Both the position numbers and the translations under genes were made by a program. A stretch of 64,000 nt of DNA, taken from contig NZ_LGRA01000021.1 of assembly GCF_003116095.1 (NCBI RefSeq), forward strand, positions 625,943 to 689,942. Reading direction: 5' to 3'. Below, one piece after another: positions 1 to 7,609 of the stretch. The notes beneath the pieces are model-generated. The model worked only from the letters and a program-made list of their open reading frames with translations. It had not been told where the DNA came from and did not search any database. Positions within the stretch are counted from its first letter, which is position 1, and the number at the start of each line of letters is the position of its first letter. The DNA comes from Azospirillum sp. TSO35-2. Lineage in GTDB: Bacteria > Pseudomonadota > Alphaproteobacteria > Azospirillales > Azospirillaceae.

Positions 1-799
1 CGATCAGCCAGAAGGACCGGGTGATCGCCACCTCCGCCGGCAGGACCGGCACCAGCGCCGGCTCCTCCGCGGCGATGAAGGCCGGCAGCATGCACAGGCC
101 GGCGCCGGACAGCGTCGCCTTCAACTGGGCGACGAGGCTGCTGCTCTTGATCCGCGGCACCACCTCGCCGATCGTCTCGGCATAGTCCAGTTCGGGGGCG
201 AAGATCAGGTCGTCGATGTAGCCGATGAAGGCGTGGCCGCGCAGGTCGGCGCGGCTGCGGATCGGCGGCCGGGCGTCGAGATAGGCGGCGGTGCCGTACA
301 ACCCCAACCGGTAGTCGGTCAGCTTCCGCGCGAACAGCCGCCCTTCCTGCGGGCAGGACAGGCTGATGGCGATGTCGGCCTCGCGCTTCGACAGGCTGAA
401 GACGCGCGGCATGGCGACCAGCTGCACCTCCAGCTCCGGATGGCGTTCGCACAAGCTCCCGATGCGCGGTGCCAGGAAGCAACTGCCGAAGCCGTCGGGC
501 GCGCCGATGCGCACCGCGCCGGCCAGCGCCAGATCGCCGTCGGCGATCATGCCCTGGGCCAGGAAGGCGGCGCTCTCCATCACCTCGGCGGTCTGCTTCA
601 GCCGTTCGCCCTGGGCGGTCAGGGTGAAGCCGCTGGGGCGGCGTTCGAACAGGGTGACGCGCAAGGCGTCCTCCAGCGCGGTGATCCGGCGGCTGACCGT
701 GGTGTGGTCGGCGCGCAGGCGCTGGGCCGCCGTGGTCAGCGTGCCGGCGCGCGCCACCGCCAGGAAGAAGCGCAGGTCGTTCCAGTTGAAATCGGCCAT
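1..799 (-). CDS. LysR family transcriptional regulator (C-terminus cut by window edge)
   Basis: Reading leftwards from the ATG at 797-799 gives MADFNWNDLRFFLAVARAGT and then a typical LysR helix-turn-helix (residues about 15-60, with HTTVSRRITALE as the recognition region). A substrate-binding effector domain follows. The frame stays open to the left edge for about 266 residues, so only some 30-40 C-terminal residues should be missing for a usual length near 300. Family knowledge: LysR proteins bind DNA as tetramers and respond to a small effector, often controlling a divergent gene. The gene divergent here is the small secreted protein at 1085, nearly 300 bases away, so the target is not evident. 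Effector unknown. Confidence 0.9.
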   Translation of the reverse strand, partial: MADFNWNDLRFFLAVARAGTLTTAAQRLRADHTTVSRRITALEDALRVTLFERRPSGFTLTAQGERLKQTAEVMESAAFLAQGMIADGDLALAGAVRIGAPDGFGSCFLAPRIGSLCERHPELEVQLVAMPRVFSLSKREADIAISLSCPQEGRLFARKLTDYRLGLYGTAAYLDARPPIRSRADLRGHAFIGYIDDLIFAPELDYAETIGEVVPRIKSSSLVAQLKATLSGAGLCMLPAFIAAEEPALVPVLPAEVAITRSFWLI

Positions 800-1084
800 G
801 TCCGCTTTTGTGCCGCCATCCGTCCGTTTGCAAGACCCCAGCCCCGGGGCCGGTCGAAACCGGGCCGAACTGTCCCATCAAACCCGCCCGCCTGACAAGG
901 GCATGGGCCGCCCACCCTCCCGCCTGCGGCGACGCGACGCCCCCGGCCTCATCGCCCGGAAGGAGCCCACCCCAAAGGGGTACCGCGCCTTTCGACCGAC
1001 CGCCCCCATTTCGCGCGGACGAACCGACCGCCGATAGCGTTTATCTGTTGGGGAGCGTCATGCGACGAACGATAGGGACGAGCG

Positions 1085-1684
1085 ATGCCGGGGAACGGCG
1101 GAGTGTGGGGGCGACGGAGGGCGGCGGCGGCATGGATGGCGGCGGCCATGATCCTTGGCCCGGCGGCGGCGCTGACCGGCGCCGCGGAGCCCCTGCTGTC
1201 CGCGCCCGACCTGTCGGCGCCAGCCACGGCCCCGATCCCTGCCCCGGTCCCTGCTCCCCTGCCCGCCCCAGCCCCGGCGCCACCGGTTCCGGTCGCGAGC
1301 GTCCCCGGCCCGGCCCGCACCGGCGCGGTGGATTGCTGGCTGCTCGACCAGAGCCGGTTGGAAACGGCGACCGACCACGGGCTGTGTGCCGACGCCTTCG
1401 CCCGCGGGCCGGAAACCGCAGCACTGCCGGAAGCCCCGGCCCTGCCCGTTCCCGCGGTGACGCCGCCGCGCAAGCCCACCCCAACGGAACAGCGCGTCCG
1501 CCGGTCAGGCCGCAGCGGGACCACCGCCACGCGCTCATCCCCGGCACGGGCCGGCAATGGCGATTTCGCGAGCAACTTCCGGCATGACTTCAACGCGCTG
1601 ACCACCCTGCTGGGCAGCGGATCGGCGCCACGCCGGGTCGACAGCGTCATCGTGCCCGGTTCCCACAACTCGCACGGCCCCTGA
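1085..1684 (+). CDS. Small Pro/Ala-rich secreted protein of unknown function
   Basis: A 199-residue product. The N-terminus has arginines at about 10-12 followed by a hydrophobic run (AAAAWMAAAMILGPAAALTG), consistent with a Sec signal peptide. A Pro/Ala repeat stretch (APIPAPVPAPLPAPAPAPP) follows at about 48-66, then a mixed region with two cysteines (near residues 83 and 100) and a short C-terminal segment (NGDFASNFRHDFNALTTLLG). The ATG has AGGGACG about 5-8 bases upstream. No family recognised. The coding strand was chosen because of the signal peptide and start; competing frames on the other strand give only Arg/Gly/Ala-rich text. Likely periplasmic or envelope-associated (inference). 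Confidence 0.6.
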   Translation: MPGNGGVWGRRRAAAAWMAAAMILGPAAALTGAAEPLLSAPDLSAPATAPIPAPVPAPLPAPAPAPPVPVASVPGPARTGAVDCWLLDQSRLETATDHGLCADAFARGPETAALPEAPALPVPAVTPPRKPTPTEQRVRRSGRSGTTATRSSPARAGNGDFASNFRHDFNALTTLLGSGSAPRRVDSVIVPGSHNSHGP

Positions 1685-1695
1685 CCCCACAGCCC

Positions 1696-2445
1696 TCAGG
1701 CTTCGTCGCCGGCGGCGTCCGTGGTCGGGAACTGGTCGACATCCTCCGCCTCGACGTCGATGGTGACGCCGGTCCGGCCGGCGTGGTGGTCGGGGTCGAC
1801 ACCGTGATCGCGCCGCAGCTCGTCACGGATTTCCGCCATCCGGCTCTTCAGGCGGGCGTATTCGGCCAGCAGCTGGCGACGGCGGTCGTTCGGCGTCACA
1901 CCCTTCGGCGGCCGCAGCGAGCGCTTGAAGTCGATCAACTGGCGCCGGGTCACGTCGGGACGGACCAGCCCTTGCGCCTTGGCGCGTTCCAGCTCGTCCG
2001 GCGTCATCGTCACGATCTGGTAGGCGACGCTCTCCGCCCCCGGCAGCACGTCCAGCGACAGCCGGCCGGTGTCCACCGCCTCCGCCACCGCGCGGAAACG
2101 GAAGGCGGTCTCGACCGAAAACGGCATGTCGCTGCCGATCATCGCCTCGAACTCGCCGTGCGGCAGGATTTCCTTGGCCTGGTTCAAATAGCGGCCGATC
2201 GACAGGAATTCCTTGCGGCTGCGGTTCCAGTGGTAGCGGATCTCCTGCGCGAATTCCTGCCGGGTGTGGCAGGGGACGATGGCGTCGCTGATGTCCGACG
2301 CCCGGCGGTCGGCCTTCGACGGCGCCACGATCCCGGCGGCCCCGGCGACCGGAACGGCCGCAGCGGCGACCGGTCGGGCAGGCGCCGGAGCGGCGGCCTT
2401 GCCCTGTTCCGCCGCCTTCTTCATGAAGGATTTGACGTTGGCCAT
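1696..2445 (-). CDS. DUF3102-like partner protein of the ParA ATPase
   Basis: A 249-residue protein starting MANVKSFMKKAAEQGKAAA. The start at 2445 is preferred over one 16 codons upstream because GGGGAT lies at good spacing, and because it sits 2 nt after the stop of the ParA-like gene, so the two are translationally linked. An Ala/Pro-rich linker (about 17-50) precedes a region containing FLSIGRYLNQAKEILPHGEF and FSVETAFRFRAVAEA. This resembles DUF3102, a family often found on plasmids and phages. A basic stretch (TRRQLIDFKRSLRPPKG) and a helical C-terminus follow. By position it would be the DNA-binding or adaptor partner of the ParA protein, taking the ParB place; that role is inferred. 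Confidence 0.65.
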   Translation of the reverse strand: MANVKSFMKKAAEQGKAAAPAPARPVAAAAVPVAGAAGIVAPSKADRRASDISDAIVPCHTRQEFAQEIRYHWNRSRKEFLSIGRYLNQAKEILPHGEFEAMIGSDMPFSVETAFRFRAVAEAVDTGRLSLDVLPGAESVAYQIVTMTPDELERAKAQGLVRPDVTRRQLIDFKRSLRPPKGVTPNDRRRQLLAEYARLKSRMAEIRDELRRDHGVDPDHHAGRTGVTIDVEAEDVDQFPTTDAAGDEA

Positions 2446-2447
2446 GC

Positions 2448-3200
2448 TCAGATCCCCAGCTCGTGCCGGATGAAGTACCAGGCGCCCAGGCATTCGTCGG
2501 CACCATTCACCGCGCCGACATCAACAATGGAACAGCCGATGTCGTCGACACGGTGCATGTCCTCGATGTCCGGCACCTCGTGCGGGACCAGCCGGCCGAC
2601 CCGCCCCAGCTCCAGCTTCGCCTCGCGCAGACTGACGGAGCGGCGCTTGACCCGGTTCAGCAGGAAGGCGGCGGGGCGGCCATAGTCGCGCAGGAACTCC
2701 ATCCAGGGGATGACGCTCATCTTGTCGAAGCGCCCGACGCCGGTCGGCACCAGCACCAGATCGGCACGGCGCAGCAGGATCTTGGTCGCTTCGGGATAGA
2801 GTTCGACCGAAGGCGGGGTGTCGATGAAGACGACGTCGTAGAGGTCCGGGTGGATCTGGGCCAGCGCCGCGTCGATCGCGTCCAGCGAGCCTTCGAAATG
2901 GTCGATGCGGGCGACGTCGTGCGGGCGGCGCAGCTCGTGCCACTGGCCCAGCGTGCGCTGCGGGTCGAAGTCCAGCGTGGCGACGCGCATGCCGTCCTTG
3001 GCGGCGGCGACCGCGGTGTTCTTGCAACTCGTGGTCTTGCCGGTGCCGCCCTTCGGCGCGCTGTAGACCACCCAGCGGGCCGGCTTGCGGACAGTCTTCT
3101 GTACCGGAGTATCGGCGCGCTGGCCCAAGCGGGCGCCGGCTGCTTTACCCGAGGACTTGCCCGCAGACTTTTTCGTGGCGACGGCGGTCGGATCGGCCAT
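2448..3200 (-). CDS. ParA/MinD-type ATPase
   Basis: A 250-residue P-loop ATPase. After a basic Ala/Lys/Gly-rich N-terminal tail (about 1-40) comes the deviant Walker A KGGTGKTTSCKN with the ParA signature lysine, then the switch I-like DFDPQRTLGQW and Walker B VVFIDTPPS. This matches the ParA/Soj family, which moves plasmids, chromosome regions or protein clusters by cycling on DNA. The ATG at 3200 (MADPTAV) was chosen over one five codons earlier because AGGGGGA lies 5 nt upstream. No classical ParB follows; instead a DUF3102-like gene begins 2 nt after the stop. Two strong palindromes about 110-160 bp upstream could be an operator or centromere. Whether it segregates a replicon or a protein cargo cannot be told. 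Confidence 0.85.
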   Translation of the reverse strand: MADPTAVATKKSAGKSSGKAAGARLGQRADTPVQKTVRKPARWVVYSAPKGGTGKTTSCKNTAVAAAKDGMRVATLDFDPQRTLGQWHELRRPHDVARIDHFEGSLDAIDAALAQIHPDLYDVVFIDTPPSVELYPEATKILLRRADLVLVPTGVGRFDKMSVIPWMEFLRDYGRPAAFLLNRVKRRSVSLREAKLELGRVGRLVPHEVPDIEDMHRVDDIGCSIVDVGAVNGADECLGAWYFIRHELGI

Positions 3201-3601
3201 CAGTTCCCCCTGCATCGCGTGACCGCCCTCTTCTTAGCGGATCGGCGGCTTGGTCGAAAGGTCAAAGACGGGACCTGGGCAATGGAAATAGACGGTTTCT
3301 GTACCGACGCAAGCGTTACCGGTAACGCTTGCGCGCCAATTCCGTTACCGGTAACGGATACGCCGCCGCAGCCGTCGGCCGTTCCGTTTCAAGGCCGTGA
3401 CGGGACCGAAACAACCCGTCACCACTTTCGGATATCCGCCCGATATTTCCGCCCGACGGCGCCGGCAATAGACGGATGGTCACTCCGCGATCTACTGAAC
3501 CGAGCCTGTCGGCGACCGAAATGCGGTCCAGGGCATGCGTCGGGGGCGTGTGTCGTGGCGTCCGGGGGGATCGGGTCGGTCCTGCGGGGAACGGGTGTGG
3601 G
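3201..3601. other. Non-coding stretch between ParA-like gene and decayed FHA gene
   Basis: About 400 bases without a convincing gene. It holds the two palindromes at 3308-3358, which are the only strong structure seen. It should contain the leftward promoter of the ParA-like pair and the remains of the rightward promoter of the decayed gene at 3602. Confidence 0.5.
3308..3358. promoter_or_regulatory. Two tandem GTTACCGGTAAC palindromes upstream of parA-like gene
   Basis: A perfect 26-bp palindrome at 3308-3333 (CGCAAGCGTTACC and its mirror) and a perfect 18-bp palindrome at 3341-3358 (TCCGTTACC and its mirror) share the core GTTACCGGTAAC. Their centres are 29 bp apart, a little under three helical turns. 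The core resembles operators of LacI-family proteins such as GntR of Escherichia coli (established knowledge). No LacI-type gene is present in the window, so they may instead be the operator or centromere-like site of the adjacent ParA pair (inference). Confidence 0.7.
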
Positions 3602-5330
3602 TTGCGCCGCACCACCGCGCTGGCGGGAACCGCCCGTCTGGCGATCCTGGCCGCGGCGCTGGCCCTGCCCGCGCCGGCTCTCGCCACCCCCGAAGGCGGC
3701 GTGGTGACGGAGAGGAGGGCGACCATCTGGCCCGGCGGCCCCAGCCGACTCGACGTCATCCAGTCGACGGCCGAGGCGGTGATCGACTGGCAACGCTTCG
3801 GCATCCGCGAGGACAAGCGCAGCCATTTCCAGCAGCCCGACACCAACACCATCACGCTGAAGCGCCATTCCCGCCCGTGGCGGCGTCGTGGGCGGCATCG
3901 GCGGCTTCATCGAAACCTGCGGCGCCCTCAGCCTGCAGGCGCGCGGAACGGCCGATGCGCGGGCGCCGGCGGGCAGGGCCGGGTCCTGGCTGCTCGACCC
4001 GTCCCGACATCACCATCGAAAGCGACGGGACCGCTTCGCTCTCCGGCTGGCTGTACGACCCGTCGGCCGCCACCGGCAGCACCGCCGCTTCGATGATCAA
4101 GTGCGCGCTGAACCTCGGCACCAGCGCCACCATCCAGACCGTTTCCGGCACGGCCGGGCAGGGCAGGGCAGGGCGACATCGCCGTCACGGTCCAGGCGGC
4201 GCTCCAGACGGTCGCGCCGATCGTGACCACGGCGACGATGGCAACGACGACGGGCTCGACCATCACGACGCCGGCCGGCGCCGACTCATCCGCCGGCGGG
4301 GCGACGGCGCAGGGCTTCCTGACGGCGCTTGAGCAAGGAATGCCGACAGCCGGGCAGGACCTCCAAGATCAGACAGTCGACTCCGCGGCGGCCCAACGGC
4401 TCCCTGTCGACCGGCTCCCAGGGCGCCCGTTCCCAAGCCACCGGAGGCACGGCCCCGCTGTTCACCCCGTCGCCGTCCGGCCCGGCGACGATCGCCCTCG
4501 CCTCCGGCCAGAGGGTCCGCTTCAGCGCCGCGGCGACCGCCGTCTGCGCGTCCGGCGGCTATGCCCAAGTACGGACGGCGGTGCCCCAGGCCACCCTGCC
4601 GCCGGAGGTCGCGCGCACCTACCTCGTCATGGTGCAGCGGATGCAGCGCGAACAGCGGACGCAAACCCTGGCGTCGGCTCTGCGCCAACTGATCGTCAAC
4701 CCGTCGGCGGCGGACATGTTCGACCGGTCCAACGCCCCCTCGGCGTTGCCCAGCCTGCGGCAGGCGCATGGCGCCATGACGCTGCGCAGCATCGTCGCCG
4801 ACAGCACCAACTTGGCGGAGGTGCGGGTGAACGGCCGCCGGGTCGTCATCGACGACCAGGGCCAGTTCCGCACCAGCATCCCGGTGGAACCGGGCGCCAC
4901 CGAAACCACCCTGACCATGACGGACGAGCAGGGGGGTGATCACCGAACGGCGCATCACGCTCGACCCCATGGCCGCGGCGGCCGATCCGGCGGCGACGCT
5001 CAAGCCGCGCAAGATCGCCCTGATGATCGCGGTGGAACGCTACCGCGACGGCGCCATCCCGACGCTCGCCACGCTGGGGGCCGGACGTCGGCCAAGTCGG
5101 CAAGGCGCTGTCCGAACGGCTCGGCTACGAGACGCGGGTGCTGCGCAACCCGACCAAGGCGCAGACCGGCGGGGCGCTTGCGCACGCCGGGGCGCGAAGT
5201 GAACGAGCAGGACCAAGTGATGGTCAATTGCGCCGGTCACGGCTATAAGCTGGCGGAGACCGGCGCCGGCTGGCCATGGCGCTGTCGTCGGACGACGACT
5301 TCCTGCTGGACGCGCCGCGGCCGGCGGTGA
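3602..5330 (+). pseudogene. Decayed two-partner-secretion (FHA N-terminal) protein with caspase-like domain
   Basis: Pieces of one protein appear in order in changing frames. First comes a likely TTG start at 3602 (GGGGAA upstream), a signal peptide ending ALALPAPALA, and the filamentous-haemagglutinin N-terminal motif (GGVVTERRATIWPGGPSRLD, then STAEAVIDWQRFGI). The core of that domain is missing. It resumes near 3888 (GGFIETCG and GSWLLDPS), then about 4005 (PDITIESDG, GTSATIQT), then about 4170 (GDIAVTVQAALQT) after a slippery run of GGGCA units. From 4440 to 4935 a long frame carries VRVNGRRVVIDDQGQFRTSI. From 4936 caspase-like text is split over three frames (PRKIALMIAVERYRDGAIP; GKALSERLGYETRVLRNPTK; VNCAGHGYKLAETGAG, with the histidine of the His-Cys dyad). 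The catalytic Cys half is absent. At least six frame changes plus an internal deletion make it a pseudogene. Confidence 0.8.
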
Positions 5331-5410
5331 ACCGACCGGGAAGAGGGCAGGGAAAGAGGGCAGGGGAGCGCCGCTTTTTTGGCGGGCCATCGCACATTTC
5401 CGCTGGTATG

Positions 5411-5428
5411 TAGTTTCACAAGAAACTA
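5411..5428. promoter_or_regulatory. Operator-like dyad upstream of hmgA
   Basis: TAGTTTC and GAAACTA face each other across the 4-base spacer ACAA, 70 bp upstream of the hmgA start, in a locally AT-rich patch. The size and shape suit a MarR-type dimer. MarR regulators are known for homogentisate genes in some bacteria, but no such gene is in the window, so the binding protein is unknown. Confidence 0.55.
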
Positions 5429-5498
5429 TATCAGCGACAAATGGTCGCGGCCGGCCCATGCGCCGGTCCTGGCCGCCCCATCATCGGGAGCAGCCTGC

Positions 5499-6803
5499 AT
5501 GACGTCCCCCGCCTTCACCTACCAGTCCGGCTTCGGCAACGAGTTCGCGACGGAGGCGCTGCCCGGCGCGCTTCCGGTCGGCCGCAACTCGCCGCAGCGC
5601 CCGCCCTACGGCCTCTACGCCGAGCAGATCTCCGGCACCGCCTTCACCGCGCCCCGCGCGCACAACCGTCGGTCCTGGCTCTACCGCATCCGTCCGGCGG
5701 TGGTGCACGAGCCGTTCCAGCCGATGGCATCCGACCGCCTGACCAGCCGCTTCGACGATCCGCCGGCGCCACCGACGCAACTGCGCTGGAACCCGCCGCC
5801 GATGCCCGACGCGCCGACCGATTTCGTCGCCGGCCTCGTCACCATGGGCGGCAACGGCGGCCCGTCGGCGCAGACCGGCTGCGGCATCCACCTCTACACC
5901 GCCAACCGGTCGATGGAGGGCCGCTTCTTCTACGACGCGGACGGCGAGTTGCTGATCGTGCCGCAGCAGGGTCGCCTGCGCCTGTTCACCGAGCTGGGCG
6001 TGCTGGAGGTCGAACCGCAGGAGATCGCCATCATCCCGCGCGGCCTGCGTTTCCGCGTCGAGCTGCCGGACGGCGAGGGGCGCGGCTATGTCTGCGAGAA
6101 TTTCGGCGCGCCGTTCCGCCTGCCCGACCTGGGGGTGATCGGCTCCAACGGGCTGGCCAACCCGCGCGATTTCCTGACGCCCGACGCGTGGTACGAGGAT
6201 GTCGACGGTGATTTCGAACTGGTCGCCAAGTTCGACGGCCGGCTGTGGAGCGCCCGCATCAATCATTCGCCGCTCGACGTCGTGGCGTGGCACGGCAACC
6301 ACGCGCCCTGCAAGTACGACCTGCGGCGCTTCAACACCATCGGCTCGATCAGCTTCGACCATCCCGACCCGTCGATCTTCCTGGTGCTGCAATCGCCCAG
6401 CGACACGCCCGGTGTCGACAGCATCGACTTCGTCATCTTCCCGCCGCGCTGGCTGGTGCAGGAGGACACCTTCCGTCCGCCCTGGTTCCACCGCAACGTC
6501 GCCAGCGAGTTCATGGGCCTGATCCATGGCGTCTACGACGCCAAGGAGGAAGGGTTCCTGCCCGGCGGCGCCAGCCTGCACAACTGCATGAGCGGCCACG
6601 GCCCCGACGCGGAGACCTTCGCCAAGGCGACGGAGGCCGACACCACCCGGCCGCAGCGTGTCGGCGACACCATGGCCTTCATGATCGAGACGCGCTGCGT
6701 CATCCGGCCGACCCGCCACGCCCTGGAGACGGCGGAACTGCAGCACGACTATCACCGCTGCTGGCAGGGGCTGGCGAAACGCTTCGACCCGACCCGCCGG
6801 TAG
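5499..6803 (+). CDS. hmgA: Homogentisate 1,2-dioxygenase
   Basis: A 434-residue protein starting MTSPAFTYQSGFGNEFATEA, with GGGAG upstream of the ATG at 5499. The N-terminus (QSGFGNEFATEALPGALPVG), the block QNSPQRPPYGLYAEQISGTA-like segment, and the C-terminal iron-site region (WFHRNVASEFMGLIHGVYDA, then LHNCMSGHGPDAE) are hallmark HmgA sequences. His and Glu in HRNVASE and His in the NCMSGHGP area correspond to the Fe(II) ligands known for the family. It opens the ring of homogentisate to 4-maleylacetoacetate in tyrosine/phenylalanine catabolism, in the cytoplasm. Length is normal. No maleylacetoacetate isomerase or fumarylacetoacetase lies next to it. A dyad at 5411-5428 probably regulates it. 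Confidence 0.96.
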   Translation: MTSPAFTYQSGFGNEFATEALPGALPVGRNSPQRPPYGLYAEQISGTAFTAPRAHNRRSWLYRIRPAVVHEPFQPMASDRLTSRFDDPPAPPTQLRWNPPPMPDAPTDFVAGLVTMGGNGGPSAQTGCGIHLYTANRSMEGRFFYDADGELLIVPQQGRLRLFTELGVLEVEPQEIAIIPRGLRFRVELPDGEGRGYVCENFGAPFRLPDLGVIGSNGLANPRDFLTPDAWYEDVDGDFELVAKFDGRLWSARINHSPLDVVAWHGNHAPCKYDLRRFNTIGSISFDHPDPSIFLVLQSPSDTPGVDSIDFVIFPPRWLVQEDTFRPPWFHRNVASEFMGLIHGVYDAKEEGFLPGGASLHNCMSGHGPDAETFAKATEADTTRPQRVGDTMAFMIETRCVIRPTRHALETAELQHDYHRCWQGLAKRFDPTRR

Positions 6804-6942
6804 GGGGCAGCGCCCGGCCCGGCCCCCGCGTGCGGGAAAGGGGAGCCATCCCCAGTCCTGCGACATTTCGCCTCGACGTCCGCGCCGCCGCCTTCCACAC
6901 TGCGGCGCGTTGCTTTCGGGATTTGGACGGGGAGGGCCGGTT

Positions 6943-7449
6943 ATGGCCGATGTGGACGGACGGTCGCTGCTCGACCGCATGATCGACCGCATGACGGTCC
7001 AGCGCGCGGCGCTCGCCTGGGCGCGGGACGCGGTGGCCGGGCTGGACGGCATGGTGCTGGAGGTCGGGTTGGGCAAGGGCCGCACCTACGACCATCTGCG
7101 CACCCTGTTCCCGCCGCGCGACATCCTGGTCTTCGACATGTGGGTGCGGGTCCCGCCGGAGCTGACGCCGGACGAGGACCGGCTGTTCGTCGGCGACTTC
7201 CAGGCGACGCTGCCGGCGGCGGCGGAGCGGTTCGGCCGCTGCGCCCGCTTCGCCCATGCCGACTTCGGCAGCACCGACCGCGACCACGACGCCGGGCAGG
7301 CGGCGTGGCTGGCGCCGCTGATCGACACGATGATGCTGCCCGGCGGCCTCGTCCTGTCCGACCGCGCGCTCGACCGGCCGAACTGGACCCCCGTCGAGCT
7401 GCCGGTGACCGGACGCTGGACCTACCACGCCTGGCGGGTGGCCGGTTGA
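6943..7449 (+). CDS. Class I SAM-dependent methyltransferase
   Basis: A 168-residue protein starting MADVDGRSLLDRMIDRMTVQ. GGGGAGGG precedes the ATG at 6943, so this start is preferred over one 11 codons upstream. The SAM-binding motif I reads MVLEVGLGKGRTYDHL, followed by DILVFDMWV where an acidic residue would hold the ribose, and a late strand GGLVLSDRAL. The short length and the GLGKGRTYDHLR motif fit the predicted methyltransferase group of Methyltransf_17 type. Substrate unknown. It lies 160 bp upstream of, and in the same direction as, the degenerate ABC protein, possibly in one transcript. Confidence 0.75.
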   Translation: MADVDGRSLLDRMIDRMTVQRAALAWARDAVAGLDGMVLEVGLGKGRTYDHLRTLFPPRDILVFDMWVRVPPELTPDEDRLFVGDFQATLPAAAERFGRCARFAHADFGSTDRDHDAGQAAWLAPLIDTMMLPGGLVLSDRALDRPNWTPVELPVTGRWTYHAWRVAG

Positions 7450-7609
7450 CGCCGTCCCCCACCGCAAACCCCCATCGCAAACCCCCACTGGCAAACCGCC
7501 CGGTTGACGCCAATCTTCTTCCCTTCCCAACGCCGCCGGACCCGATGGCCGGGCGGACGACGCGCGTGACCAAGCCGGCCGGCGACGGCCGCGACGCTGA
7601 AGGATTTTG

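Noticed and set aside
949..1668. Long open frame on the minus strand opposite the small secreted protein
   Set aside because: Its product is Arg/Gly/Ala-rich without motifs, while the plus frame has a start with ribosome site and a signal peptide.
3602..5330. Treating the fragments as several small independent genes
   Set aside because: The pieces fall in the order of one known domain layout and have no starts or ribosome sites of their own; decay of one gene explains them better.
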